DNA of 33,943 nt. Source: Streptomyces mexicanus. Its GTDB lineage: Bacteria; Actinomycetota; Actinomycetes; Streptomycetales; Streptomycetaceae. This document shows positions 26,337 through 32,940 of this stretch, piece after piece (positions within the stretch are counted from its first letter, which is position 1; the number at the start of each line of letters is the position of its first letter). The notes under the pieces are model-generated. The model saw nothing but the letters and a program-made list of their open reading frames with translations. It had not been told where the DNA came from and did not search any database. A program made the translations under genes and the position numbers. The DNA is taken from NCBI RefSeq assembly GCF_902506575.1, contig NZ_LR732544.1:2955059-2989001 (forward strand), in the 5' to 3' direction.

Positions 26337-26542
26337 CGCGTCCCGGCGGAGCGCACGTCCGCCGTCTTCAGGGCCTCGACGAAGGTGACGAAGGCTCCGG
26401 CCGGGAAGGTGAGGGCGGCTCTGGACGGGGCCTTCGAGTCGCGTATGGCTATGTGAGGGTGCACGCGTGCGATCTCGACGCAGTCGTTTCCCTCGCCGCC
26501 ACCGGAATAGGACGACTTCTTCCACTCCGCATGGATAGCCAT
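26333..26542 (-). CDS. DUF397 protein
   Basis: The 69-aa product has the DUF397 signature: AEWKKSSYSGGGEGNDCVEIA near the start, then IAIRDSKAPSRAALTF and FVTFVEALK. Such proteins sit downstream of DUF5753 XRE regulators in Streptomyces and often work with them as a small partner or antitoxin-like factor, as in BldB/WhiJ-type systems. I chose the ATG at 26542, with GAGGAG 7 nt upstream, 12 nt after the XRE gene stop. It overlaps the next gene by 4 nt, so a chain of three genes is likely cotranscribed. Confidence 0.88.
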   Translation of the reverse strand: MAIHAEWKKSSYSGGGEGNDCVEIARVHPHIAIRDSKAPSRAALTFPAGAFVTFVEALKTADVRSAGTR

Positions 26543-26553
26543 GGTGCTGCTCC

Positions 26554-27294
26554 TCACAGGTCTTGGGACAACTGGTGGATGAGATCTCGTGACCGTTCCG
26601 GGGGCAGTGACTCTGCTCTCACCCTGCCGAAGAGCTTTCGGAAGTGCTCCAGCTGCGCTTCCGAGTCCACGAAGGCCGTGCCATGCGGCGCGTCCCGGAC
26701 CACGGTGTCCAGACGGGGGACGGCTCCCCCGAGGTACACCATCGTGCTACCGGCCCCCGCGAAGTCGTCCAGCGCGAAGGGGACAACACGCACGGTCACG
26801 TGCTCGGCCTCGGACATCTCCAAGATCCGCCGCAGTTGAGCCCGCATGGCGCTCCGCCCGGCGACGCTGATCCGCAGTGCCGCCTCGTGAATCACGGTCT
26901 CGTACGGCATCGGATCAGGGTCCTCGATGACGACCTTCCGCCTCATCCTGTGCGCCACTCTCAACTCCACCTCGGGGGGAGGGAACTCCGGGTTCATGTA
27001 GGAGAAGAGAGCGCGAGCGTAATCCTCCGTCTGGAAGAGGCCCGGCACGTGGATCACGGCCACGTCGTGCCGAAACGTCGCATGGTGATCGAGTTCGGCC
27101 AGGTCCTGGTAGGCAGAGGGCAGGACGCCTCGGTAGTCCTCCCACCAACCACGCGTCCTGTCCGTCGTCATGGCCACCAGGGCCTCGATCAGATCGGTGT
27201 CGGCGCAGGCGTAGTTGGCGGCGAGCCGACGCACCCGCTGCTCACTCACCCCGGCGATTCCCGACTCGATCTGGCTGATCTGCACAGAGGTCAC
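26554..27294 (-). CDS. XRE regulator with DUF5753, 5'-truncated
   Basis: The 246-aa frame from GTG 27294 contains the second half of an HTH (SVQISQIESGIAGVSEQRVR) and a full DUF5753 domain (FQTEDYARALFSYMNPEFPP, ALRISVAGRSAMRAQLRRIL, VRVVPFALDDFAGAG). The coding sense continues upstream in frame as GTELRRLREAAGLKATEAAG, the first HTH helices, but ends at a TGA (27370-27372) with no start codon. Relatives have about 15 more residues there. The gene therefore appears to have lost its start and promoter. Starting at the GTG would remove about half of the HTH, so the product may not bind DNA. Confidence 0.8.
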   Translation of the reverse strand: MTSVQISQIESGIAGVSEQRVRRLAANYACADTDLIEALVAMTTDRTRGWWEDYRGVLPSAYQDLAELDHHATFRHDVAVIHVPGLFQTEDYARALFSYMNPEFPPPEVELRVAHRMRRKVVIEDPDPMPYETVIHEAALRISVAGRSAMRAQLRRILEMSEAEHVTVRVVPFALDDFAGAGSTMVYLGGAVPRLDTVVRDAPHGTAFVDSEAQLEHFRKLFGRVRAESLPPERSRDLIHQLSQDL

Positions 27295-27401
27295 GCCGAG
27301 CAGGCCCGCCGCTTCGGTGGCCTTGAGTCCTGCGGCTTCGCGCAGCCGCCGCAGTTCCGTCCCCAGCGGTCAGCCGGCGCACCCTCCGCCTGATCCTGAC
27401 C

Positions 27402-27713
27402 ATGCACGGGCTGATCCGCCTGGTCGACCTGGCCGAACTCCTCGCCACCGAGTTGATCTCCAACGCGGTACGCCACACCAAGGGACCGGCCGCGCTCCGT
27501 GTCCGCTGGTCGGCCGGCGTCCTGCGCATCGGCGCGTGGGACGCCGACCCCGCACCACCGGAGCCTCCGGTGCCGCTGGAGCGGGTGGCGGAAGCGGAGG
27601 AGGGACGCGGCCTGGCCCTCGTCAAGGCTTGCGCCGACCTGTGGGGCTGGCAGCCGCTGTCACGGGAGGGCAACCGGGGGAAGGTTGTCTGGTGCGAGCT
27701 GGCCGCCGCGTAG
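27402..27713 (+). CDS. HATPase (anti-sigma/RsbW-like), 5'-truncated
   Basis: The 103-aa product has the GHKL fold seen in Streptomyces regulatory ATPases: N-box ELISNAVRHTKGPA, G1 box GAWDADPAPPEPP, and G2 box EEGRGLALVKACADLWGW. Coding sense begins earlier, near 27364, with AVSRRTLRLILTMHGL, the first helix of this family, but no start codon precedes it. Relatives are roughly 25-35 residues longer. The first usable ATG is at 27402. Its 5' edge abuts the broken 5' edge of the XRE gene, so one deletion probably removed both starts and the shared promoter. Confidence 0.78.
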   Translation: MHGLIRLVDLAELLATELISNAVRHTKGPAALRVRWSAGVLRIGAWDADPAPPEPPVPLERVAEAEEGRGLALVKACADLWGWQPLSREGNRGKVVWCELAAA

Positions 27714-27759
27714 ACGCACCAACCATTCAGCCGTCCTCAGCGGCCTCATTCCGCACAGG

Positions 27760-28035
27760 CACGAAGAGCCGCCAGTCGAACTTTTGATCAGCAGGCTGCC
27801 AAGAACGCCGTTGGCATACCGGCGCTTGAACCTCTCCGACGACGCAACCGTTGCGCGTATAACTCCCTGCGCCCTGAGGGCCCCCTCCGTACCACTCGCG
27901 AGAGGAGCCGTGGCGGTATCCGTTCAGGTAGTCGACAAGACTTATCCTTCGCCCGGCGGAGTACTTTTGCACCTCTCCTGCGCAGGGTTCCCCCGCGAAC
28001 GTCAGCGGGTGATCGATATCGATACTCGTTCGACC
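27760..28035 (-). pseudogene. Eroded ywqK-like immunity gene
   Basis: Read leftward, pieces match the intact gene at 28279-28650 but in different frames. In one frame are SIDIDHPLTFAGEPCAGEVQ and SREWYGGG. After a shift comes ALRAQGVIR, then in the first frame RNGCVVGEVQA, and after another shift YANGVLGSLLIKSS. About 12 residues after the IDID start (the xxMDEGxRLYY block) are missing. At least three frameshifts plus a deletion mean it cannot make a working protein. It is AT-richer than the chromosome average, like its intact neighbour. I see no gene between it and 28279. Confidence 0.7.
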
Positions 28036-28162
28036 GACGCGACCAACCGAATCCGCACACATAAGGTGGTCCGGGCGGCACATTCAGGCGCCACGCTGTT
28101 CCGAGCTCAGGCTACCGCGATATTTCTGGCCACGGTTCCGGTAAAGGGCGTCGATGCCCTCA

Positions 28163-28178
28163 GCCCTGCCTTCAGGGC
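28163..28178 (-). terminator. Hairpin downstream of ywqK
   Basis: GCCCTG (28163-28168) and CAGGGC (28173-28178) form a 6-bp stem with a 4-nt loop, 100 nt beyond the ywqK stop. It may terminate the toxin-immunity transcript. Confidence 0.35.
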
Positions 28179-28278
28179 GGGAGTCCGAGCCGATTCAGGC
28201 GGATCCAACCTGGGGGACTCCACGCTCCCCAGAAACAACAGAATACGGTGCACGGGCTGTCGACTCGTCACGATCGAG

Positions 28279-28650
28279 TTACTCACTCGCGTCAGCGTGC
28301 CATTCTTTCGTCTGATTCCCCTCCTCATCCCATTCGTACAGAGCCAACTGCCGAAGGCCGTTGTCACTCATAATCGTCCGTGTCGCAAGCCTGCCATTTG
28401 GGTGCCACTGCTGAGACTCGCCAACGGGAAAGCCGTCTCGCATGGTTCCCTGCGACCTCAGTGTTCCATCTGCATACCATTCACGGACTGGCCCGTTTTC
28501 GAAACCATCCTGGTAGGTGATGAGGCTTACCAATGCCCCTCGCTGATACTCTACGACCTCCCCGGTGAACGGAGCCCCTCGATAATAGAGGCGCTCACCC
28601 TCATCCATGGTGACCTCAGGGTCGTCGATATCGATGCGCTGGAGGTTCAT
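28279..28650 (-). CDS. YwqK-type immunity protein (MORN repeats)
   Basis: The 123-aa product matches the YwqK antitoxin family. After [20 protein letters not shown] come MORN-like strand repeats: LYYRGAPFTGEVVEY, GPVREWYADGTLRSQG, ESQQWHPNGRLATR and YEWDEEGNQTKEWH. YwqK proteins neutralise YwqJ-type deaminase toxins, presumably by binding them in the cytoplasm. The ATG at 28650 shares its A with the TAA stop of the toxin (TAATG), so the pair are translationally coupled, the strongest clue to partnership. An in-frame TTG at 28662 is an alternative start. The gene is AT-richer than its surroundings, suggesting transfer with the toxin tip. Confidence 0.85.
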   Translation of the reverse strand: MNLQRIDIDDPEVTMDEGERLYYRGAPFTGEVVEYQRGALVSLITYQDGFENGPVREWYADGTLRSQGTMRDGFPVGESQQWHPNGRLATRTIMSDNGLRQLALYEWDEEGNQTKEWHADASE

Positions 28651-31310
28651 TAGGGGATCCAATTCTCGGGTCCGGGCGGGTCCTTGAGGAAGCGCCCATA
28701 GCTGCTCGGCATGCCTTCAAGCATATGGTTACAGTTTCCACAGAAAGGCGCAGGGCGTGGATGCGCCCCCGTCTCCGGGTTCGCCTGGAACGGAAACTGC
28801 ACGGATGCCCTCATCTCTGCCAAGGCGGAGGCATCGTCAGGCAGCCCGAGCTTTCGGCGTGCCCACAGTAGTTCGTTCGTGGCCTTCACTTCGGCGTGTG
28901 CGAGGATCGGCGCGCGATGAGGGGGCGCGTCGGCGATCTGCTCGTAGCGCTCAAGCAGCGTTGGATGCAGCCGGTCCATGGGCAGCAGACCAGCTGCTCC
29001 CTTGGGACCGTTGATCCCTTCAACCACCCGACCAGTGCGTAGGTCTACAACTGACCCGACACATGCTCCAGTCTGAGCGCGCGGGAAGGTGCCGGTTTGT
29101 TTGGCCTGCAGGTAGCCCAGCGCGCGTTCGTGAGAGAGGTTGTCGAGGAATTCGGTGGCGGGTCGGCCGTCCACGTGCGAGATGAGGCCGTCCTCCGTCC
29201 GCTGGACCCGGCTCTCCGGGAGATCCCCGAGCACCTTCTCTCCCGGCCCCGGTGGAGGCAAGGGGTTGTCGTCCACTCGGAAGTCGTCGAAAGGATGCGC
29301 CACATGCTCGGCATGAGGCGGGGCCCCGTCTTGGTGCACCACTTCACCGTGATCGAAGGGGGCAGCGACGCCATGCGTGCCTTCGCCACTCGGCCCGTGA
29401 GTATCGCCTCCACCATCACTGGTGTGACCGTGCGCGCCTTGGTCGTCGTACTGAGTTGATGGGTGCCCATGGGCCCCGTCGGACGGGCGAGAACCGCCTT
29501 CTGTGTGGCTGTTGGGTGCCGCGTGGCTTGCAGATGGACCAGCGGCATGTCCGTGGGCACTGCCGCCCGGCAGGTGGTCGCCCGCATGGCTGCCGGAGGC
29601 ATGGTTCGGCGTGTGGCCGCCGGAAGCGCCGTCACCCCCTGCGTGGGCGCTCGGGATATTGTCCCCACTGACGTGGACTGAGGAGACACCTTCTCCACCT
29701 GCGTGGACCACTTCCTTGTCCGCGGTGCGGCCGATGTCGCCCAGGTCGTGGTCCAGGCTGGTGTCGAGGCGGATGTGTGCGCCAGCTTGTTCGGTGGTGT
29801 GGGCTCCTGCGGTGGCCATGGCCGGTTGCCTGACCGGGCTGGGGGTGTGGGGGGTGTCCGCGCCTGTTGCCGGGGTGCCAGCCTCCGGGTGGGGCTTGTC
29901 GATGATGTCGGTGGGGGCCTGCTCCGCGTGCTGGACGACGTTGCCCTGGTGGTCCAGGAGGTTGCCGTGCGGGTCCATGTACTGGGCCGGGGAGCCCTCC
30001 ACGCTCGGCAGTTTCGTCGTGCCCTCGGGCAGCACCGGGGCGTCGTGCGGCAGCTCGATCGCGCCGTTGGGCAGCTTGGTCGCGCCCTGCGGGATCGGGG
30101 TGCCCTCGGGGAGGTGGACCGTGCCGTCCGGCAGCTTCAGCGAGCCCTCGGGCAGGGTGATCGCGTTGTCCGGCAGCTCGGGGATATCGATCTTGCCGAG
30201 GCCCTTCAGGCCCTTGGCGATGTCACCGATCTTCGACAGACCCGCCCCGGCGGCCTTGCTCACATACGTCATGGGGTCGATGACCCGGCCCGCCTTGCCC
30301 GCCGCGGACAGCACCTTCGCGACCGCGCCGGCCTTGCCCGCACCCGACGCAGCACCGCCCGCACCACCCGTGAACACGGTGGTCAGGACGTTGAAGGTGA
30401 CCGCGCCGGCGGCGCGGGCGGGGTTCTTGCCCCACTCGTCCCACGCCACCAGCGCCTTGCCCGTCTCCTTCATCGCCGTACGCGAGTCACGGATCCACGA
30501 GGGCAGCTTGTCGTCGGGCAGCGCCCAGAACATCGCCCCCACACCCGGGATCGACGAGATCGCCAGACCGGTGGCGAGCTGGGCCAGGCCCTTCCACGCC
30601 TGCCCCATCGCCTCCCAGCCACCGAAACCGACCAGCGTGCCCAGGCCCTTGATCGTGCCCCACACGCCGTCCACGATCAGGCCGTCCCACACGAACGACT
30701 TCACCCAGTGGCCGACCTCGTACCAGTGATGCTTCTCCTCCACCGGGTCACCCCAGGGAAGCTTCGCGTTCTTCAGGTCCTCCGCGTTGAAGCCGTACTG
30801 GTTGGCCTTGTCCGAGCCGTCACCGGCCACCATCTGCGTGCCGTGCCACAGAGCGGTGATCTTGTTGTGGCAGGTGCGTTCCGCCGCCCAGAACGCCGCC
30901 ACCGTCTTCGTGACCTCGTCCCGGATCCGGTTGTGGTGGGCGACCTTGTCCCCGTCGTACTCCCAGTCGTCATCATCCTTGACCGAGGCGACGAACGTCG
31001 TGGCCTCGCGCTTGAGATCCTCCAGCTTCTTCACCAGCGGACGGATCTCCGTCGCATACCCCGCCAACGCGCCCGAGACCGTCTCCAGACCGTCCGCGAA
31101 AGTGTCCGCGCGGTCCTTCACCGGCTTCGTCGTCGCGAACAGCTGCTCCGCCTCCGGAGCCGTGTAATACGCCGACAATCCCTGGAAACGGTTGTGGACA
31201 TCCCGGCCCGTGTCCCGGACATGACCCGCATCCGCCTTCAGCGCCGCGTAATCCTGCTCCAGCAGCTCCAGATTTCCCGTGAACTGCGGAATCTCCTCCG
31301 GATCGATCAC
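28650..31310 (-). CDS. ESX-linked polymorphic toxin with YwqJ-like deaminase tip
   Basis: The 886-aa product has the layout of a secreted polymorphic toxin. Residues 1-150 are helical and WXG100/LXG-like ([18 protein letters not shown]). A conserved middle part follows ([20 protein letters not shown]) with a Gly/Ala-rich, membrane-compatible stretch near 310-345. Next comes a repeat of the form LPxGxxxLPxG ([14 protein letters not shown]), then a long His/Gly/Ser-rich linker. The last 166 residues are a YwqJ-like deaminase: [12 protein letters not shown] supplies His805 and Glu807, and [10 protein letters not shown] supplies Cys857 and Cys860, the zinc-dependent deaminase set. The target, nucleotide or nucleic acid, is unknown. 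The GTG start overlaps the upstream stop (GTGA). Confidence 0.85.
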   Translation of the reverse strand: MIDPEEIPQFTGNLELLEQDYAALKADAGHVRDTGRDVHNRFQGLSAYYTAPEAEQLFATTKPVKDRADTFADGLETVSGALAGYATEIRPLVKKLEDLKREATTFVASVKDDDDWEYDGDKVAHHNRIRDEVTKTVAAFWAAERTCHNKITALWHGTQMVAGDGSDKANQYGFNAEDLKNAKLPWGDPVEEKHHWYEVGHWVKSFVWDGLIVDGVWGTIKGLGTLVGFGGWEAMGQAWKGLAQLATGLAISSIPGVGAMFWALPDDKLPSWIRDSRTAMKETGKALVAWDEWGKNPARAAGAVTFNVLTTVFTGGAGGAASGAGKAGAVAKVLSAAGKAGRVIDPMTYVSKAAGAGLSKIGDIAKGLKGLGKIDIPELPDNAITLPEGSLKLPDGTVHLPEGTPIPQGATKLPNGAIELPHDAPVLPEGTTKLPSVEGSPAQYMDPHGNLLDHQGNVVQHAEQAPTDIIDKPHPEAGTPATGADTPHTPSPVRQPAMATAGAHTTEQAGAHIRLDTSLDHDLGDIGRTADKEVVHAGGEGVSSVHVSGDNIPSAHAGGDGASGGHTPNHASGSHAGDHLPGGSAHGHAAGPSASHAAPNSHTEGGSRPSDGAHGHPSTQYDDQGAHGHTSDGGGDTHGPSGEGTHGVAAPFDHGEVVHQDGAPPHAEHVAHPFDDFRVDDNPLPPPGPGEKVLGDLPESRVQRTEDGLISHVDGRPATEFLDNLSHERALGYLQAKQTGTFPRAQTGACVGSVVDLRTGRVVEGINGPKGAAGLLPMDRLHPTLLERYEQIADAPPHRAPILAHAEVKATNELLWARRKLGLPDDASALAEMRASVQFPFQANPETGAHPRPAPFCGNCNHMLEGMPSSYGRFLKDPPGPENWIP

Positions 31311-31714
31311 GCCCGACCCGCCTTACCACCACCGGGCATGTCCACCTTCGGCGCACTCAACGTCTTGCGCTGAGCCTCCAGCGCCATCTCCTCGTCCCCG
31401 TGCAGATACGCCGTCGTCGCATCCACCACACCCTGCAACGACTTCCCCGCCCGCGCCGCGATCCACTGCAGATCCTTCGACGCATGCTCCGCGTACTGCG
31501 ACAGCGCAAGCGCGACCAGACCCCCCTGCGCCTTCTCACCCGAGCCGCCCGAGCCGCCCGAGCCGGCATCCGCCGAGATCGTCCCCGCATGCGTCGCCGC
31601 CGACGTCAAATGCTCCCCGTACGCCTTCGCATACTTCTCCAGATGCGACGCCGACTCACCCGTCGACTTCAACACCTGCGAAATACCCTGCGGCTTCAGA
31701 TCCCAGCCAGACAC
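31307..31714 (-). CDS. DUF6507-type protein
   Basis: The 135-aa product begins [20 protein letters not shown], and is a largely helical protein with a Gly/Ser hinge ([10 protein letters not shown]) in the middle and [19 protein letters not shown] after it. I associate this with DUF6507 proteins encoded beside ESX substrates in Streptomyces. It resembles WXG100 helical hairpins and could be a secretion partner or chaperone for the toxin encoded immediately downstream, to which it is coupled by GTGA overlap. The start is GTG at 31714. Confidence 0.7.
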   Translation of the reverse strand: MSGWDLKPQGISQVLKSTGESASHLEKYAKAYGEHLTSAATHAGTISADAGSGGSGGSGEKAQGGLVALALSQYAEHASKDLQWIAARAGKSLQGVVDATTAYLHGDEEMALEAQRKTLSAPKVDMPGGGKAGRA

Positions 31715-31815
31715 CCGTCAACCCCCGAAGAATCCGACTACAAGCACACCACGAGCAGCAGACACCAGCCGGTCGGCCATCCAGCCGACCGGTGATCAAG
31801 CACTCAGCCGGCCGG

Positions 31816-32130
31816 TCAGCCGATGTTGTCCACCGCCGCCTTCGCCTTCGCCAGCGTCGACTGCGCCGTCGAGTCGTTCTTCTCCAACGTCGACTTCACC
31901 AGCTGAATGATGTTCCGCACCTCATGCGACGCCCGGTTCCACCGCTGCTCCTTGCCGTGGTACTCATCCGCCACACCATCCGCCGTGAAGTCCGCCATCG
32001 CCGCCTTCACCTGACGATCCCGCTGCCCGATCACCTCCTCCAACCGGGCAATCACCGACTGCAGACTCCCCTGCACATCCGCCGACGCACCCGTGTCGTA
32101 CGACCGACGATCCGCACCAGAACCCGCCAT
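31816..32130 (-). CDS. ESAT-6-family small protein
   Basis: The 104-aa product reads MAGSGADRRSYDTGAS and then helices with QSVIARLEEVIGQRDRQVKA, DEYHGKEQRWNRASHEVRN and STLEKNDSTAQSTLAKAK. It is a helix-turn-helix hairpin of ESAT-6/WXG100 size and matches the proteins annotated as pore-forming ESAT-6 family in Streptomyces; the exact WxG turn is replaced. I start at the ATG at 32130, with GGGAG 9 nt upstream, not at the longer GTG/ATG frame. Probably one half of an ESX substrate pair with the gene at 32284-32610. Confidence 0.8.
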   Translation of the reverse strand: MAGSGADRRSYDTGASADVQGSLQSVIARLEEVIGQRDRQVKAAMADFTADGVADEYHGKEQRWNRASHEVRNIIQLVKSTLEKNDSTAQSTLAKAKAAVDNIG

Positions 32131-32160
32131 CACACACCACTCCCCGAAAAAGGCCACCAA

Positions 32161-32283
32161 CGGCCACTGACCGATCAGACGAACGAAACCCGAACCCGGG
32201 ACCCTTCACCCGGAACCCGGCACCCGGGGTTCAGAGCCCGCGACTCGGAACCCGCGACTCGGAACCCGGAACAGCGAACGACC
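32161..32283. repeat. Short imperfect repeats between esx-like genes
   Basis: The gap carries ACCCGGAACCCGGCACCCGG-like units and a tandem duplication of CCCGCGACTCGGAA. It contains no gene. A ribosome-binding site for the downstream ESAT-6 gene lies at its low-coordinate end. Confidence 0.45.
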
Positions 32284-32610
32284 TCAGCGGAACCGCGCCG
32301 CATCAAAATTCGCCGCACCCATCTGCTGCCGCGCGTTCTCACCCTGCTCCTGATCACCCGAGGAGAACGCCGACTCCATCCCCGACTGACCACCCAAAAT
32401 CGCCGCCAACGACGAGTTCAGCTCACGCGTGATCCCGTCCGCCCGCGCCTTGAACTGATCGAACGCCTGACGACCCGCACCGTTGAACTTCCCCTCCAAC
32501 GGCTCCGCAGCCGCCACCAACTGACGGATCAACGACCCCAGATCATCACTCGACCCCCGCGAATCCCTCATCAGCGTCGACAGCGTCTGCGCACCCATGT
32601 CGAACTTCAC
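32284..32610 (-). CDS. WXG100-like small protein
   Basis: The 108-aa product (MKFDMGAQTLSTLMRDSRG, LEGKFNGAGRQAFDQFKARA, SSLAAILGGQSGMESAF) is a helical hairpin with FNGAG in the place of the WxG turn, typical of WXG100 ESX substrates. It heads the leftward locus of two esx-like genes, a DUF6507 gene, toxin and immunity gene. The GTG at 32610 follows GGGGGAGG; the in-frame ATG at 32598 is an alternative. Core secretion genes (EccC and others) are not in the window. Confidence 0.78.
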   Translation of the reverse strand: MKFDMGAQTLSTLMRDSRGSSDDLGSLIRQLVAAAEPLEGKFNGAGRQAFDQFKARADGITRELNSSLAAILGGQSGMESAFSSGDQEQGENARQQMGAANFDAARFR

Positions 32611-32940
32611 GCCGAACTCGCCTCCCCCTCAAGCAGATTGACCGCGTCCGAGTGTCTTGAGCGCTCTTGACGCTCTTTTCGGTCCCGGACGCTCTCTTCG
32701 AACGTTTCCGCACCACCATGTTCACGACCCGTCATCGCCCTCGCAACCGTCTCGCGTCACAGCCCTGCCACAAGCGCGCCACGGGGTCACCGACCGGCTT
32801 CCCGCCCCGGTCGACGCAAGGCGCCACACCAGGCCGCCCATCACAATCCGGTAACGACCTCTTGTCCCGCCCCCGTGTAATCGTTTCCAATCCTTCCTGA
32901 CACGTCGATGTAATCGATTCCACAAGGAGGTGGAACGGCG
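32611..32940. promoter_or_regulatory. Divergent promoter region with two LacI operators
   Basis: No gene lies in these 330 nt. TGTAATCGTTTCCA (32876-32889) and TGTAATCGATTCCA (32909-32922) differ at one base and follow the LacI-family TGxAAxCGxTTxCA pattern with the central CG. Their centres are 33 bp apart, about three helical turns. The second ends 18 nt before the lacI-type ATG and just before AAGGAGG. Autoregulation by the adjacent regulator is likely. The left half (32611-32860) serves the esx-like operon but no clear promoter is seen. Confidence 0.75.

Noticed and set aside
26337..26525. N-terminal extension of the 250-aa hypothetical protein
   Set aside because: It overlaps the DUF397 gene in another frame and is Arg/His-rich; the overlap TTG at 26336 fits coupled translation better.
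27499..28653. 384-aa plus-strand frame across the ywqK genes
   Set aside because: It shadows the HATPase gene in another frame and then runs antisense to two ywqK copies; no domain is seen.
29703..31373. 556-aa plus-strand frame opposite the toxin
   Set aside because: Antisense shadow; Arg/Val/Gln-rich translation without domains, while the minus strand gives a coherent toxin.
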